The notes under the pieces: generated by a model
Database searches by the model: none
Told to the model about the DNA's origin: nothing
Seen by the model: only the letters and a program-made list of their open reading frames with translations
Made by a program: the position numbers and the translations under genes
Assembly (NCBI RefSeq): GCF_002075345.1
Contig: NZ_NAEW01000006.1
Coordinates: 1 to 64,000 of the forward strand
Direction: 5' to 3'
Source: Citrobacter braakii
GTDB lineage: Bacteria; Pseudomonadota; Gammaproteobacteria; Enterobacterales; Enterobacteriaceae
DNA: 64,000 bases
In this document: piece by piece, positions 20,347-34,228 of the stretch
How the letters are laid out: the number at the start of each line of letters is the position of its first letter
How positions within the stretch are numbered: position 1 is the first letter of the stretch

Positions 20347-21134
20347 TAACGAATCAGACCACGCGTTGAGCGCTCAAAGAAGTCGCTGAAAGCCTGAACT
20401 TCAGGGTACTGTTTCGCCAGTTCCGCGATTTCCGGTTTCACCTCTTCCAGCGTTTTACCACTACGGTACAACGCTTTGTAGGCATTACGAATCGCGGTAA
20501 TCGCTTCGCGGGTGAACCCACGACGCTTCAGACCTTCGATATTGACGCCAAATGGCGTTGCGTGGTTGCCCTGGGCGATAACGTATGGAGGCACGTCCTG
20601 AGCAACGCCAGAACAGCCGCCAACCATCACATGCGCGCCGATGATGCAGAACTGATGCACCGCAGTCATGCCGCCGATGATAACAAAATCATCCAGCGAT
20701 ACATGCCCGGCAAGCGTGGCGTTATTCGCCAGAATACAGCGGTTGCCTACCGTACAATCATGCGCGACGTGCGCATTAATCATCAGTAAGTTATCGCTGC
20801 CCACCTTCGTCACTCCACCGCCCTGCACTGTGCCACGATGAATGGTGACGCTTTCGCGGATGCGGTTGCGATCGCCAATTTCCACGCGGGTCGGTTCGCC
20901 AGCATATTTCAGATCCTGGTTAACTTCACCGATGGAGGCAAACTGATAGATCTCGTTATCGCGACCAATTTTTGTATGGCCATTCACGACAACGTGAGAC
21001 TTCAGTACGGTACCCTCACCAATTTCAACATGGGGTCCAACAATACAAAATGGGCCAATGTGAGCGTTAGCGCCAATGCTGGCGCCTTCTTCCACAATGG
21101 CAGTTGGGTGAATAAAGGCGGATTTATCAATCAC
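20346..21134 (-). CDS. lpxA: UDP-N-acetylglucosamine O-acyltransferase
   Basis: First enzyme of lipid A synthesis; it transfers 3-hydroxymyristate from ACP to the 3-OH of UDP-GlcNAc. The 262-residue protein is a left-handed beta helix built of hexapeptide repeats (for example [20 protein letters not shown]), with catalytic His125 in [13 protein letters not shown]. It starts 3 bp after fabZ, which competes for the same hydroxyacyl-ACP, so the two activities are co-expressed. Confidence 0.97.
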   Translation of the reverse strand: MIDKSAFIHPTAIVEEGASIGANAHIGPFCIVGPHVEIGEGTVLKSHVVVNGHTKIGRDNEIYQFASIGEVNQDLKYAGEPTRVEIGDRNRIRESVTIHRGTVQGGGVTKVGSDNLLMINAHVAHDCTVGNRCILANNATLAGHVSLDDFVIIGGMTAVHQFCIIGAHVMVGGCSGVAQDVPPYVIAQGNHATPFGVNIEGLKRRGFTREAITAIRNAYKALYRSGKTLEEVKPEIAELAKQYPEVQAFSDFFERSTRGLIR

Positions 21135-21137
21135 GTA

Positions 21138-21593
21138 TCAGGCCTCCCGGCTACGGGCACACATCATCGTTGCTTCGCACACAACTTTACCTTCGACCAG
21201 CGCAACCCCTTTAAAACGGGTCAGGCCGCGGCGCGTTTTCTCGAAAGTCACTTCCATGATCATCTGATCGCCTGGCACGACAGGACGCTTAAAGCGCGCT
21301 TCGTCAATACCCGCAAAATAGTACAGTTCACCTGGTTCCAGTTTCCCTACGCTTTTAAACGCGAGGATACCAGTGGCCTGCGCCATTGCTTCCAGAATCA
21401 GTACGCCTGGGAAAATAGGTTTACCCGGGAAGTGGCCCTGGAAGAAAGGCTCGTTAACAGATACATTTTTCACTGCGCGCAGAAAGCGACCTTCTTCAAA
21501 ATCCAGCACGCGGTCAACCAGCAGAAACGGAAAACGGTGCGGCAGAAGTTCTAAAATCTCTTCAATATGCAGAGTATGAGTGTTAGTAGTCAA
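21138..21593 (-). CDS. fabZ: 3-hydroxyacyl-ACP dehydratase
   Basis: Hot-dog-fold dehydratase of type II fatty-acid synthesis, converting 3-hydroxyacyl-ACP to trans-2-enoyl-ACP. It is 151 residues. The catalytic His54 lies in [14 protein letters not shown] and Glu68 in [11 protein letters not shown]. It sits between lpxD and lpxA. Loss-of-function changes at this position in E. coli rebalance lipid A and phospholipid synthesis. Confidence 0.97.
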   Translation of the reverse strand: MTTNTHTLHIEEILELLPHRFPFLLVDRVLDFEEGRFLRAVKNVSVNEPFFQGHFPGKPIFPGVLILEAMAQATGILAFKSVGKLEPGELYYFAGIDEARFKRPVVPGDQMIMEVTFEKTRRGLTRFKGVALVEGKVVCEATMMCARSREA

Positions 21594-21696
21594 AATACTC
21601 TTCCTGTCAAAATATACTAAAAGGCAATAATAACACGGCCTGTCGCAATCGTATGAATGGGACAGGCCGAAAAGTCAGACATGCAAAAACGGTGCT

Positions 21697-22722
21697 TTAG
21701 TCTTGTTGATTAACCTTGCGCTCAATCGCTTTGAGACGCTTGCTCATATCATCAATATTCATCACCAGTGCAGCTGTTTTACGCCATACCTTATTGGGCT
21801 GTAGCGGAATGCCTGAGGAATAGACGCCAGGTTCGGTGATAGGACGCATCACCATACCCATGCCAGTAACCGTGACTTTATCGCATATTTCCATATGCCC
21901 ATTGATCACGCTGGCGCCGCCAATCATGCAGTAACGGCCAATCTTCAGGCTACCCGCCATAATGACGCCACCGGCTACCGCCGTATTGTCGCCAATCACA
22001 ACGTTATGCGCAATCTGGCACTGGTTATCAATGATAACACCATTACCGATCACAGTATCGTCCAGCGCACCACGGTCAATGGTGGTACAAGCGCCGATCT
22101 CGACGCGATCGCCGATAATCACGCGACCAAGCTGCGGGATCTTCACCCAGTTACCGCGATCGTTCGCGTAACCAAATCCATCAGATCCGACGACAGTGCT
22201 GGACTGGATCAGGCAATTCTCACCGATCTGAATGTCGTGGTAAATCGTCACATTCGCCCACAAGCGTGAACCTGCGCCGATTTTAGTATTTTTTCCGACG
22301 AAGCAGCCTGCGCCGATAACGACGTTATCGCCCAGTTCTACGCCAGACTCAATGACCGCATTTGCGCCCACAGAAACATTATTACCCAGCTTCGCTGTCG
22401 CATCGATCACTGCACTCGGGGCAATGTTTTGTGCGGGCTGCGGCGTGGTATCTAAGATTTGCGCCATACGTGCATAGGTCAGGTAGGGATTCTTCACTAC
22501 CAACGCCGCACTCTTAGCAAAAGGAAGATCGTCCTGCGTCATCACAACGGCAGAGGCCTGGCATACGCCTAAGTGTTCACGGTACTTAGGATTTACCATG
22601 AACGTGATATTGCCAGTTTGCGCAGATTGCATGGACGCTACGCCGGTGATGACGATATCGCCATCACCGTGTAATTCTGCATCCAACTGCTCTGCTAAAT
22701 CAGCCAGTCGAATTGAAGGCAT
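21697..22722 (-). CDS. lpxD: UDP-3-O-(3-hydroxymyristoyl)glucosamine N-acyltransferase
   Basis: Third step of lipid A synthesis: adds 3-hydroxymyristate to the 2-amino group of UDP-3-O-acyl-glucosamine. The 341-residue protein has an N-terminal uridine-binding domain, a left-handed beta-helix core with hexapeptide repeats, and a C-terminal helix that binds ACP ([11 protein letters not shown] end). The likely catalytic His is in [12 protein letters not shown], near 239. It starts 3 bp downstream of skp. Confidence 0.96.
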   Translation of the reverse strand: MPSIRLADLAEQLDAELHGDGDIVITGVASMQSAQTGNITFMVNPKYREHLGVCQASAVVMTQDDLPFAKSAALVVKNPYLTYARMAQILDTTPQPAQNIAPSAVIDATAKLGNNVSVGANAVIESGVELGDNVVIGAGCFVGKNTKIGAGSRLWANVTIYHDIQIGENCLIQSSTVVGSDGFGYANDRGNWVKIPQLGRVIIGDRVEIGACTTIDRGALDDTVIGNGVIIDNQCQIAHNVVIGDNTAVAGGVIMAGSLKIGRYCMIGGASVINGHMEICDKVTVTGMGMVMRPITEPGVYSSGIPLQPNKVWRKTAALVMNIDDMSKRLKAIERKVNQQD

Positions 22723-22725
22723 TAC

Positions 22726-23211
22726 TTATTTAACCTGTTTCAGTACGTCAGCGGTGATGTCTTTTACATCGCTGCTGTTGTATGCAACGGTGTTTGCGTC
22801 AACAACCAGATCGATACTCTGACTGTTAGCAACAGATTTCACAGCTGTCTGGATACGAGTAACCAGTTTGCCACGTTCTTCGTTGGAACGACGCGCACGA
22901 TCCTGCTCAAAAGCCTGAGCTTTCTGAGAGAAAGTCTGACGCTGAGCCATGACGTCTTTTTCCAGCTTGGTACGATCGCTACCCGCTTTCATGGATTGCA
23001 GACGCTGCATTTTAGATTGCAGATCAGATTCCATACGCTGCAGTTCGCTGGCACGGCCTTTGAACTCGTTTTCCAGCGTAGCAGAAACGCCCGTCTTCTG
23101 TGCAACCTGTTGGAACAAGCTACCCATGTTGACGATTGCAATTTTGTCAGCAGCCTGTGCGGACGTTGCCATCGCTAAACCGAGACCTGCAGCTAATAAC
23201 CACTTTTTCAC
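22726..23211 (-). CDS. skp: Periplasmic chaperone Skp (OmpH)
   Basis: Trimeric jellyfish-shaped periplasmic chaperone that holds unfolded outer-membrane proteins on their way to BamA. A GTG start at 23211 with AAGGAG upstream gives 161 residues, the E. coli length; the frame's 22 upstream codons belong to the bamA-skp gap. A signal peptide ending ATSAQA is cleaved before [10 protein letters not shown]. The middle is long, charged, helical tentacle sequence. It lies directly downstream of bamA, its partner. Confidence 0.95.
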   Translation of the reverse strand: MKKWLLAAGLGLAMATSAQAADKIAIVNMGSLFQQVAQKTGVSATLENEFKGRASELQRMESDLQSKMQRLQSMKAGSDRTKLEKDVMAQRQTFSQKAQAFEQDRARRSNEERGKLVTRIQTAVKSVANSQSIDLVVDANTVAYNSSDVKDITADVLKQVK

Positions 23212-23333
23212 AATTAACTCCTTACCATCCCATTTGCACCCGAAGGTACAGTTCTTTGCGTGGCCAGGCGATCCCATGCAAGATCGCCTAAAGTCATCGC
23301 TACACTACCACTACATTCCTTTGCGAAGAACAA

Positions 23334-25766
<2,433 letters not shown>

Positions 25767-25777
25767 CTAACACTCTC

Positions 25778-27130
25778 TTACAACCGAGAGAAATCATTGA
25801 AAAGTGCAAGCCCCATTAACAACACCAGCAAGATAGAGCCAATGCGATAACTAAAGTCTTGAACCCGCTCGGATACCGGACCGCCCTTCAGCTTTTCAAT
25901 CGCCAGGAACAGCAGATGCCCCCCGTCAAGAACGGGCAACGGAAACAGGTTGATTATCCCTAAGTTCACGCTGATAAGCGCAAGGAACATCAGGTAATAA
26001 ATAACCCCGAACTCCGCTGACATCCCAGCCCCCTGGGCGATAGAAATAGGCCCACTGAGGTTGTTCAGTTTTACATCACCGGTAATCAATTTTCCCAGCA
26101 TACTGACCGTCAGCTTCATCAACTGCCACGTTTTATCCGAGGCTTCGAGGATGGCGCTGAATGGCCCATACTGGCGTACAGTCTTATACTCATCAGGCAG
26201 AGGAATAACTTTAGGCACCACGCCCGCAAAACCCTCTGCCTTCCCGTTAACCTGTTTTGAATCTGGGGTTAACGTTAAAGACAAGGAACTTCCTTGTCTT
26301 TCAATATCTAGCGCTAACGGCTTATCCGGATTATCGCGCACCAGCGTCACGAACGTCATCCATTGCGTCAGCGGCTGACCATTGACTTTAACGATCCTGT
26401 CGCCAGCTTGCAAACCCGCCTTACTTGCAGCGGAGTTTACCTGCACTTCTGACAGCACCGATTCAATCTGCGGACCGCGCGGGCGAATCCCTAAACTGGA
26501 AACAGGATCCTCTTTGTCTGGCTCAAATGCCCAATGGCGTAAATCCAGCGTTTTGTCCTGCCGCTGGTTGCTGCCAAACTGCGCCACGCTGAGAGTCGTA
26601 TGTTCATCGCCAATTTTTGATACCAGTTGTAATCGCACGGCATCCCAATCAGGGGTTTCGATACCATCAACCGCTTTTAGTTCCGTACCCGGCTGAATTT
26701 GCGCCTGTGCGGCAATCGAGTTGGGTGTTATTTCACCAACAACCGGACGAACGCCAGGGACACCGATGATAAACACCAGCCAATACGCGAAAATAGCAAA
26801 AAGGAAGTTGGCAATCGGACCTGCGGCGATGATGGCTGCGCGTTGTCCAACCGTTTTATTGTTGAAAGCGTAATGGCGCAGCTCCGGTGCGACCGGTTCA
26901 GCGCGCTCATCCAGCATCTTGACGTAACCGCCGAGGGGAATCAGGGCGATGACGTATTCCGTACCTGATTTATCGGTACGCCGCCAAAGCGCTTTTCCAA
27001 AGCCAATGGAAAAGCGTTCGACGCGGACTCCGCAGCGCCGTGCAACCCAGAAATGACCAAATTCATGCACGGTGATAAGCACACCAAGTGCAACGATGAA
27101 TGCAGCCAGATTCCAGAGAATACTCAGCAT
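25778..27130 (-). CDS. rseP: Site-2 intramembrane protease RseP
   Basis: Inner-membrane zinc metalloprotease that makes the second cut in anti-sigma factor RseA after DegS, releasing sigma-E; it also removes signal-peptide remnants. It is 450 residues, the E. coli length. The HEFGH zinc motif lies in the first membrane segment (H22, E23, H26). Two tandem PDZ domains fill about 115-310, and the third zinc ligand is in [13 protein letters not shown]. The coding sequence also carries a sigma-E-like promoter for bamA (26657-26684). Confidence 0.97.
   Translation of the reverse strand: MLSILWNLAAFIVALGVLITVHEFGHFWVARRCGVRVERFSIGFGKALWRRTDKSGTEYVIALIPLGGYVKMLDERAEPVAPELRHYAFNNKTVGQRAAIIAAGPIANFLFAIFAYWLVFIIGVPGVRPVVGEITPNSIAAQAQIQPGTELKAVDGIETPDWDAVRLQLVSKIGDEHTTLSVAQFGSNQRQDKTLDLRHWAFEPDKEDPVSSLGIRPRGPQIESVLSEVQVNSAASKAGLQAGDRIVKVNGQPLTQWMTFVTLVRDNPDKPLALDIERQGSSLSLTLTPDSKQVNGKAEGFAGVVPKVIPLPDEYKTVRQYGPFSAILEASDKTWQLMKLTVSMLGKLITGDVKLNNLSGPISIAQGAGMSAEFGVIYYLMFLALISVNLGIINLFPLPVLDGGHLLFLAIEKLKGGPVSERVQDFSYRIGSILLVLLMGLALFNDFSRL
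26657..26684 (-). promoter_or_regulatory. Probable sigma-E promoter for bamA, inside rseP
   Basis: On the minus strand GGAACTA (26678-26684), a 16 bp spacer and TCGAA (26657-26661) match the sigma-E consensus GGAACTT-N16-TCnAA. It lies about 900 bp upstream of bamA within rseP codons. A sigma-E promoter inside rseP that drives yaeT (bamA) is known in E. coli. Confidence 0.55.
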
Positions 27131-27141
27131 AAGACCATCCG

Positions 27142-27999
27142 TTAGAGCGTCCTGAATACCAGTAACAACAGGCAGGCAAAGACCGGTACCGCAGCCGTCA
27201 GGCTATCAATACGATCTAAAATACCGCCGTGTCCTGGTATTAAGTGACCACTGTCCTTAATACCTGCTTCACGCTTAAACATACTCTCGGTCAGGTCACC
27301 CAGCACGGAGGCCAGGGCTGCAACGATAGAGCAAATAAGCAAGGTGACAGGCGCAACCTCAAGATTCGCCCACATGCCATAACCCCATGAGATCACGGCC
27401 GCAGTGGCGAGTCCACCAATAAAACCCTGCCAGGTTTTACCAGGAGAAACCTTCGGCGCCAGCTTATGTTTGCCAAACAACTTACCAAACATATAGGCAC
27501 CCGAGTCCGCTCCCCAGACGAGGATCATGACATACAGCAGCCATAGCGCGCCACTATAATGATTCTCATCATAGTGCCATGCACGTAGCGCCAGCATTCC
27601 CCAAAAGAAAGGGACTATGGTTAACACGCCGAAAATTATGCGTAATGTTTTGGAATTACGCCAGACCGACGCAGAGCCGGGATAAAACAGCACCAGTAAC
27701 AGCGCCACGACCCACCAGCCCAGCGACGCCCACAGCGATACTTCAACCAGCGGCTGATGAATATTGCGATGGTATTCCGGCAACAAAAATAGCATCAGTG
27801 CCAGCAATAGCCCGCACAAAACAGCCAGCCAGACTCGCTGCGTACGCGTGGTAAAACCGCTTAACTGTCCCCATTCCCAGGCGGCCAGCATACAGACGGC
27901 CAGCGTAACAATGGCGAACCCCACCGGCGGCAGCAAAAACAGCGCCGCGATGACAACGGGTATTAAAACAAAAGCAGAAATCAGGCGATACTTCAGCAA
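27142..27999 (-). CDS. cdsA: Phosphatidate cytidylyltransferase
   Basis: Integral inner-membrane enzyme making CDP-diacylglycerol from phosphatidate and CTP, the branch point for all phospholipids. It is 285 residues with about eight hydrophobic segments. The C-terminal family signature is visible as [20 protein letters not shown] followed by GILDRIDSL, with the catalytic acidic residues. It lies 12 bp after uppS and 11 bp before rseP in one operon. Confidence 0.97.
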   Translation of the reverse strand: MLKYRLISAFVLIPVVIAALFLLPPVGFAIVTLAVCMLAAWEWGQLSGFTTRTQRVWLAVLCGLLLALMLFLLPEYHRNIHQPLVEVSLWASLGWWVVALLLVLFYPGSASVWRNSKTLRIIFGVLTIVPFFWGMLALRAWHYDENHYSGALWLLYVMILVWGADSGAYMFGKLFGKHKLAPKVSPGKTWQGFIGGLATAAVISWGYGMWANLEVAPVTLLICSIVAALASVLGDLTESMFKREAGIKDSGHLIPGHGGILDRIDSLTAAVPVFACLLLLVFRTL

Positions 28000-28011
28000 A
28001 AGCGACCCCCA

Positions 28012-28770
28012 TCAGGCTTTTTCATCACCGGGCTCGGTGCCGCCGAAACGACGCTCACGATTAGCAAAGGCATGCAGCGCACCTTCAAAGTCTTGTTCAT
28101 CGAAATCGGGCCAGAGAACATCCGTAAAATAAAGTTCGGCATAGGCAATTTGCCACAACAGAAAATTACTAATTCGATGCTCTCCCCCAGTCCTTATCAC
28201 TAAATCCACAGGAGCCAGTTCATGCATACAAATTTGCTGCCCCAGCATCTCTTCATCGATTTGCTCTGGACGCAGCAGACCATTCTGCACCTGTTGTGCC
28301 AGTTGTCTGACTCCCTGGACTATATCCCACCGTCCACCGTAATTCGCTGCAATATTTAGCGTCAACCCGGTATTCTGGGCGGTAATCGCTTCTGATTTGC
28401 GAATCCGTTCTTGCAAACGTGAGTTAAATCGACTGATATCCCCGATAATACGCAGACGTACGTTATGGCGATGCAGGTTTTTCACTTCGCTATCAAGCGC
28501 CCACACAAACAGCTCCATTAACGCGCTCACTTCCTGCGCAGGTCGGTTCCAGTTCTCACTGCTAAAGGCATACAGCGTTAACGCATCAATACCGTTATTG
28601 GCAGCAAAAGAGACAGCCCGGCGGACGGACTTTGCTCCGGCCTTATGTCCAAAGGCGCGAATCTTCCCTTGCTTTTTCGCCCAGCGGCCATTGCCATCCA
28701 TGATAATTGCTACATGGCGACAACCATGTGCTGGCAAATTTTCGCTTAATGGTTTAGTTGCAGACAACAT
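28012..28770 (-). CDS. uppS: (2E,6E)-farnesyl-diphosphate-specific ditrans,polycis-undecaprenyl-diphosphate synthase
   Basis: Cis-prenyltransferase (also called ispU) that extends farnesyl diphosphate with eight isopentenyl units to the C55 carrier lipid for peptidoglycan, O-antigen and ECA. The 252-residue protein has the signature [15 protein letters not shown] with catalytic Asp25, then [14 protein letters not shown] and [15 protein letters not shown]. It is the first gene of the uppS-to-accA envelope run, separated from dxr by a terminator and an ERIC-like repeat. Confidence 0.97.
   Translation of the reverse strand: MLSATKPLSENLPAHGCRHVAIIMDGNGRWAKKQGKIRAFGHKAGAKSVRRAVSFAANNGIDALTLYAFSSENWNRPAQEVSALMELFVWALDSEVKNLHRHNVRLRIIGDISRFNSRLQERIRKSEAITAQNTGLTLNIAANYGGRWDIVQGVRQLAQQVQNGLLRPEQIDEEMLGQQICMHELAPVDLVIRTGGEHRISNFLLWQIAYAELYFTDVLWPDFDEQDFEGALHAFANRERRFGGTEPGDEKA
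28111..28138 (-). promoter_or_regulatory. Possible sigma-E promoter inside uppS
   Basis: On the minus strand CGAACTT (28132-28138), a 16 bp spacer and TCTGG (28111-28115) are close to the sigma-E consensus. It lies in the last ~125 bp of uppS, upstream of cdsA and rseP, where sigma-E control of its own activating protease would make sense. The last -10 base departs from consensus. Confidence 0.35.
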
Positions 28771-28830
28771 AACGCGTTTTTAGTCCCTGAAAGGATTATA
28801 CGGTACTCAGGAATACTGAAGCCTTTTGCG

Positions 28831-28945
28831 CTTCATCCTTCAGGCTGCTCCTTCGTCGGCTGTGATCTTCGCCCAAGTCACATACTCTTTGTATGCTCCA
28901 GGGGACTCATCCACTTGCCACCTTGATGCAACCTGAATGATTTTG
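28831..28945 (-). repeat. Diverged ERIC-type repeat between dxr and uppS
   Basis: About 115 bp resembling an ERIC element: CGTCGGCTG, then GTCACATACT, a central palindrome CATACTCTTTGTATG, GCTCCAGGGG, CCACTTGCCACCTT and a terminal GATGCAACCTGAA. These blocks follow the order of the 127 bp enterobacterial intergenic consensus but with many changes. It lies in the 312 bp gene-free gap between dxr and uppS, on the uppS side of the dxr terminator. Strand is nominal, since the element is palindromic overall. Confidence 0.7.
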
Positions 28946-28954
28946 TGCATCCAC

Positions 28955-28980
28955 AAAAAAGCCGTGTCAAACCACGGCTT
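28955..28980 (-). terminator. dxr terminator
   Basis: Read on the minus strand, AAGCCGTG / CACGGCTT forms an 8 bp stem with a 6 nt loop and runs into TTTTTT. It lies ~100 bp after the dxr stop and separates dxr from the uppS operon. Confidence 0.85.
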
Positions 28981-29082
28981 ACCCGACCGAAAAAAAACAA
29001 ATACCCGCGATCGAGTGGCGCAGACTATATCACTGAAGCCCAACGCTAACAAATAGCGCGATTCTCCGAGGAGGGATTATCA

Positions 29083-30279
29083 TCAGCTTGAGCGTCGCAT
29101 CACTTCTTTTCTGGCGACTTCCCGCGCGATAGCATCAACCTTCAGCACGTCATCAACGCTCTGTGGCTCCTGCAAATCCATCTTATCCAGTACGGATAAA
29201 TTCAGGTCAGCAATATCGGTAAATCGGATCTGCTGCGCCAGGAATGCGGCAACGGTAATTTCATTCGCTGCGTTCAAAGCGGTCGTCGCCGCCTGCCCTT
29301 GCTCAAACGCGTCCATCGCCAGTTTCAGGCATGGATAACGCTGGTAATCAGGTGCGGAAAACGTCAACGCACTGAGCTTGCAAAAGTCGACAGGCTTAAC
29401 GCCGGACGTCACTCGTTCTGGCCATGCCATCGTATGAGCAATAGGCGTACGCATATCAGGTTCCCCCAACTGCGCCAGAACGCTACCATCCTGATAACGC
29501 ACCATCGAATGAATAACCGACTGCGGGTGAATCAGCACTTCCATCTGGCTTGCATTGGCATTAAATAACCAACGCGCTTCAATGTATTCCAGACCTTTAT
29601 TCATCATGGTGGCTGAATCGACAGAGATTTTTCGTCCCATCGACCAATTCGGATGACGACATGCCTGATCGGGGGTCATAGAAACCAGATCGCGCAATGG
29701 CGTTTCACGGAAAGGGCCACCAGACCCGGTAAGCAAAACTGATATGACACCATTTTGCTCAAGGTCAGCGTATCCCAGATTGTGTTGGATAGGTTGCGGT
29801 AAACTCTGAAAAATCGCGTTATGTTCGCTATCTACCGGCAAAAGCTGTGCTTTGTGGCGTTGCACGTCGTCCATAAACAGACGCCCGCAGGTCACCAGAG
29901 ACTCTTTATTCGCCAGCAAAATGCTTTTGCCCGCGCGGATTGCCGCCAGCGTCGGTAGCAAGCCCGCCGCGCCGACAATCGCCGCCATAACCTGATCAAC
30001 ATCATCCAGCGCAGCCATATCACAGGCAGCCTGCTGCCCGCTCATAACCTCAGTACGACTACCCTGCTCCAGCAGAGCTGCTTTTACCAACGCAGCGCTT
30101 TTTTCATCGTCCATTACCGCATAGCGAGGAGAAAATTCCAGACATTGCTCAACCATACGGACGACATTTTTACCCGCCACCAACGCAGCAACACGAAATT
30201 TTTCCGGGTTATGGCGTACTACATCCAGCGTACTGCAACCAATGGAACCGGTTGATCCCAGGATGGTTAATTGCTTCAT
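29083..30279 (-). CDS. dxr: 1-deoxy-D-xylulose-5-phosphate reductoisomerase
   Basis: Second enzyme of the MEP isoprenoid pathway, rearranging and reducing DXP to 2-C-methyl-erythritol 4-phosphate with NADPH; it is the target of fosmidomycin. The 398-residue protein has the NADPH-binding [14 protein letters not shown] at the N-terminus, [11 protein letters not shown], and the catalytic loop region [11 protein letters not shown] and [20 protein letters not shown]. It supplies precursors used by the next gene, uppS. The gene is flanked on both sides by ERIC-type repeats. Confidence 0.97.
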   Translation of the reverse strand: MKQLTILGSTGSIGCSTLDVVRHNPEKFRVAALVAGKNVVRMVEQCLEFSPRYAVMDDEKSAALVKAALLEQGSRTEVMSGQQAACDMAALDDVDQVMAAIVGAAGLLPTLAAIRAGKSILLANKESLVTCGRLFMDDVQRHKAQLLPVDSEHNAIFQSLPQPIQHNLGYADLEQNGVISVLLTGSGGPFRETPLRDLVSMTPDQACRHPNWSMGRKISVDSATMMNKGLEYIEARWLFNANASQMEVLIHPQSVIHSMVRYQDGSVLAQLGEPDMRTPIAHTMAWPERVTSGVKPVDFCKLSALTFSAPDYQRYPCLKLAMDAFEQGQAATTALNAANEITVAAFLAQQIRFTDIADLNLSVLDKMDLQEPQSVDDVLKVDAIAREVARKEVMRRSS

Positions 30280-30302
30280 CAGACATCCAGAAGAATTTTA
30301 CT

Positions 30303-30422
<120 letters not shown>

Positions 30423-30428
30423 TAGACA

Positions 30429-30483
30429 GAAAAAAAGCAAAACGCCGCCATCCAGCCTTCTCAGGCTTTCTAAGCGGCGTTTT
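30429..30483 (-). terminator. frr terminator (two-stem)
   Basis: Outer arms AAAACGCCGC and GCGGCGTTTT enclose an inner AGCCT / AGGCT hairpin. Read on the minus strand the structure ends in a T-rich tract just after frr. Confidence 0.85.
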
Positions 30484-30498
30484 TAGCGTACAGGCGAA

Positions 30499-31056
30499 TC
30501 AGAACTGCATCAGTTCCGTTTCTTTCTCTGCCAGCGCCGCATCAACTTTCTTGATAGCTGCGTCAGTCAGTTTCTGTACGTCGTCCTGAGAACGGCGATC
30601 GTCATCTTCGCTGATCTCTTTTTCTTTCAACAACGCTTTCACTTTGTCGTTGGCATCGCGGCGTACGTTACGTACGGCAACGCGCGCGCCTTCAGCTTCG
30701 CCACGCACGATCTTGGTCAGATCTTTACGACGTTCTTCAGTCAGCGGCGGCAGCGGAACGCGGATGTCGGAACCCGCAGAACTTGGATTCAGACCGAGGT
30801 CGGAAGCCATAATTGCTTTCTCAACGGCTGGCCCCATAGAACGGTCGAACACGTTGATTTTCAGGGTACGGGAATCTTCAACCGTTACGCTTGCCAGCTG
30901 GCGCAGCGGGGTCGGTGTGCCGTAATATTCCACGACAATACCATCCAGCAGGCTAGGAGAAGCACGGCCCGTGCGAATTTTGCTGATTTGGTTTTTGAAC
31001 GCTTCGACGCATTTGTCCATGCGTACTTCAGCATCTTTTCTGATATCGTTGATCAC
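30499..31056 (-). CDS. frr: Ribosome-recycling factor
   Basis: RRF acts with EF-G to split post-termination ribosomes into subunits. The 185-residue protein has the family's three-helix-bundle sequence: [20 protein letters not shown] near 27-46, [20 protein letters not shown], and a Lys/Asp-rich C-terminal helix ending ETELMQF. It is preceded by pyrH and followed by a strong terminator. Confidence 0.97.
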   Translation of the reverse strand: MINDIRKDAEVRMDKCVEAFKNQISKIRTGRASPSLLDGIVVEYYGTPTPLRQLASVTVEDSRTLKINVFDRSMGPAVEKAIMASDLGLNPSSAGSDIRVPLPPLTEERRKDLTKIVRGEAEGARVAVRNVRRDANDKVKALLKEKEISEDDDRRSQDDVQKLTDAAIKKVDAALAEKETELMQF

Positions 31057-31195
31057 GTTACGAATCCTTGAAAGCTTGTTTCAGTCAGACCATACCCACC
31101 ACGCAAGATGTGACAAGTATAGTCTTGATTAATTTTGAGGGACGTATCCCGCGACATTAAAGCGGAATATTACCTGCATTTAGCCGCAACGGGAA

Positions 31196-31921
31196 TTATT
31201 CCGTGATTAACGTGCCTTCTTTTTCACCCATAACAACACGGCGCAGCGCACCCGGTTTGTTCATGTTAAAGACACGAATCGGTAATTTGTGGTCACGAGC
31301 CAGTGTAAACGCCGCAAGATCCATCACTTTCAGCTCTTTATCCAGTACTTCAGCATAGGTCAACTGTTCGTACATAGTCGCCGTTGGATCTTTAGCCGGG
31401 TCAGCAGTAAATACGCCATCGACTTTGGTGGCTTTCAGTACCACATCCGCTTCAATTTCAATACCACGCAGGCAAGCCGCAGAGTCGGTAGTGAAGAACG
31501 GATTGCCAGTACCCGCAGACAAAATAACAACGCGGTTGTTACGCAGCAGGCTGATTGCTTCCGCCCAGCTGTAGTTATCACACACGCCATTCAGAGGAAT
31601 TGCGGACATCAAGCGAGCGTTCACATAGGCGCGGTGAAGCGCATCGCGCATCGCCAGACCGTTCATGACGGTGGCTAACATGCCCATGTGGTCGCCCACA
31701 ACGCGGTTCATCCCTGCTTTCGCCAGACCAGCGCCACGGAACAGGTTACCACCACCAATCACTACGCCAACCTGGATACCCAGCTCAACCAGCTCTTTGA
31801 TTTCCTGAGCCATACGGTCAAGGATGCTTGCATCAATACCGAAGCCTTCTGAACCTTGCAGAGCTTCGCCACTTAACTTAAGCAGAATACGTTTGTAGAC
31901 GGGTTTTGCATTGGTAGCCAT
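31196..31921 (-). CDS. pyrH: UMP kinase
   Basis: Hexameric amino-acid-kinase-fold enzyme phosphorylating UMP to UDP; GTP-activated and UTP-inhibited in enterobacteria. The 241-residue protein has [10 protein letters not shown] for phosphate binding, [30 protein letters not shown] and [20 protein letters not shown]. It lies between tsf and frr, in the conserved rpsB-tsf-pyrH-frr cluster. A terminator separates it from tsf. Confidence 0.97.
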   Translation of the reverse strand: MATNAKPVYKRILLKLSGEALQGSEGFGIDASILDRMAQEIKELVELGIQVGVVIGGGNLFRGAGLAKAGMNRVVGDHMGMLATVMNGLAMRDALHRAYVNARLMSAIPLNGVCDNYSWAEAISLLRNNRVVILSAGTGNPFFTTDSAACLRGIEIEADVVLKATKVDGVFTADPAKDPTATMYEQLTYAEVLDKELKVMDLAAFTLARDHKLPIRVFNMNKPGALRRVVMGEKEGTLITE

Positions 31922-32031
31922 GTTTCTTTCCTGAGACTGTCAACGAATGAGATGAATTAATACCGGCGACATTGTATGTCGCTTTTCAGCATGACCACTA
32001 TAGCGGTTCGCTGAATTTACAAGCCAGACAC

Positions 32032-32056
32032 AAAAAGAAGCCGCCCTCAGGCGGCT
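32032..32056 (-). terminator. tsf terminator
   Basis: Read on the minus strand, AGCCGCC / GGCGGCT makes a 7 bp stem with a 4 nt loop followed by TTCTTTTT. It lies immediately downstream of the tsf stop and ends the rpsB-tsf transcript. Confidence 0.9.
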
Positions 32057-32066
32057 CCTTTAAAAA

Positions 32067-32918
32067 TTAAGACTGCTTGGACATCGCAGCAACTTCTGCT
32101 GCAAAGTCAGTCTCAACTTTCTCGATACCTTCACCCACTTCAAAGCGGATGAAGCCTGTTACATCAGCGTTGTGCTCTTTCAGCAGCTGACCAACAGATT
32201 TGCTCGGATCCATAACGAAAGGCTGACCAGTCAGAGAAACTTCACCGGTGAATTTCTTCATGCGGCCTTCAACCATTTTCTCTGCGATTTCTTTCGGCTT
32301 ACCAGACTGCATCGCGATGTCCAGCTGAACCTGGTATTCTTTCTCTACCACTTCAGCAGAAACGTCTTCCGGCTTAACGAATTCTGGTTTGCTTGCAGCA
32401 ACGTGCATTGCCAGCTGTTTAACCAGCTCTTCGTCAGCGCCAGTTGCAGCAACCAGAACACCGATACGAGCACCGTGCTGGTAGTTACCCAGAACTTCGC
32501 CTTCCAGGGAAGCAACACGACGGATGTTGATGTTCTCACCGATTTTAGCAACCAGAGCAACACGTTCTTCTTCGAACTGCGCTTTCAGAACTTCAACGTC
32601 AGTGATTTTGCCAGCAACGGCAGCGTCCAGTACTTTGTCAGCAAATGCCTGGAAACCAGCATCTTTAGCAACGAAGTCAGTCTGGCAGTTAACTTCCAGA
32701 ATGAAAGCGATGTTGCCGTCGATTTTGGTTTTGATTACGCCGTCAGCAGCAACGTTGCCTGCTTTTTTCGCCGCTTTGATTGCGCCGGACTTACGCATGT
32801 TTTCGATTGCCAGCTCGATGTCGCCATTAGCTTCAGTCAGTGCTTTTTTGCAATCCATCATGCCTGCGCCAGTACGCTCACGCAGCTCTTTTACCAGGGA
32901 TGCGGTAATTTCAGCCAT
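32067..32918 (-). CDS. tsf: Elongation factor Ts
   Basis: Guanine-nucleotide exchange factor for EF-Tu. The start [14 protein letters not shown] gives 283 residues, the E. coli length; 29 further upstream codons overlap the rpsB-tsf attenuator and lack family support. The N-terminal UBA-like domain carries [14 protein letters not shown]. The core carries the TDFV motif ([10 protein letters not shown]) that contacts the EF-Tu Mg2+/nucleotide site. Confidence 0.97.
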   Translation of the reverse strand: MAEITASLVKELRERTGAGMMDCKKALTEANGDIELAIENMRKSGAIKAAKKAGNVAADGVIKTKIDGNIAFILEVNCQTDFVAKDAGFQAFADKVLDAAVAGKITDVEVLKAQFEEERVALVAKIGENINIRRVASLEGEVLGNYQHGARIGVLVAATGADEELVKQLAMHVAASKPEFVKPEDVSAEVVEKEYQVQLDIAMQSGKPKEIAEKMVEGRMKKFTGEVSLTGQPFVMDPSKSVGQLLKEHNADVTGFIRFEVGEGIEKVETDFAAEVAAMSKQS

Positions 32919-32976
32919 TCTAAAATCCTCGGAAGATTTGATCTGCCCGGCATGAAACCGCACAGATTTAAAAGTG

Positions 32977-32998
32977 AAAAAGGGGCCTAAAGGGCCCC
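32977..32998 (-). terminator. Attenuator hairpin between rpsB and tsf
   Basis: On the minus strand GGGGCC pairs with GGCCCC and is followed by TTTTT. Its location in the 134 bp rpsB-tsf spacer means it would let only part of the rpsB transcripts continue into tsf, setting the S2 to EF-Ts ratio. Confidence 0.8.
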
Positions 32999-33052
32999 TA
33001 ACCAAACGTGATACTACCTGGTTTATAAAGGGGCTCGAACGAGCGTGCCTTA

Positions 33053-33945
<893 letters not shown>

Positions 33946-33951
33946 GCGCGC

Positions 33952-33981
33952 TTTATACCACAAATACGCTACCGACACCAA
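33952..33981 (-). promoter_or_regulatory. rpsB promoter
   Basis: On the minus strand TTGGTG (33976-33981), an 18 bp spacer and TGGTATAAA (-10 TATAAA at 33952-33957) precede a GCGCGCC discriminator. GC-rich discriminators are typical of stringently controlled ribosomal-protein promoters. Confidence 0.7.
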
Positions 33982-34019
33982 TAATTGTTGGCGGTGCGTG
34001 CTGAATGAACGATGAATTT

Positions 34020-34130
34020 CGTGTTACAGGGAGGCAGCCAATTTTTTGCATCTCCGGGCGCTTACATGCAGTGAGCGACTGGAGTGAAAAATTTCAGCCA
34101 ACACACCTGTGGCACGAAAGGCGAAGTTCA
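34020..34130 (+). repeat. Degenerate ERIC-type repeat upstream of map
   Basis: About 110 bp carry ERIC blocks in order: CAGGGAGGCAGCC, CTCCGGGCGCTTACATGCAG, GAGCGACTGGAGTGA, CAGCCAACACACCTG. The central part corresponds to the ERIC primer sites (GAGCTTACAT and AGTGACTGGGGTGAGCG) with substitutions. It fills most of the gap between the rpsB promoter and map; nothing else is recognised in 33982-34228. Confidence 0.7.
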
Positions 34131-34228
34131 GAATGATTCTCAATTTGGCAGCATGTATGCCGGACTGATACCATTGGCACCACTTAAACAATTATTGCCG
34201 ATATCATCGGCACTGATGGACAGAATTC

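Noticed and set aside
28840-29052. 70-codon minus-strand frame between dxr and uppS
   Set aside because: It runs through the ERIC-like repeat and the dxr terminator, and I see no family match.
32172-32990. 272-codon frame opposite tsf
   Set aside because: Phe/Asn/Leu-rich antisense shadow of a highly biased gene; crosses the attenuator and start region without a ribosome-binding site.
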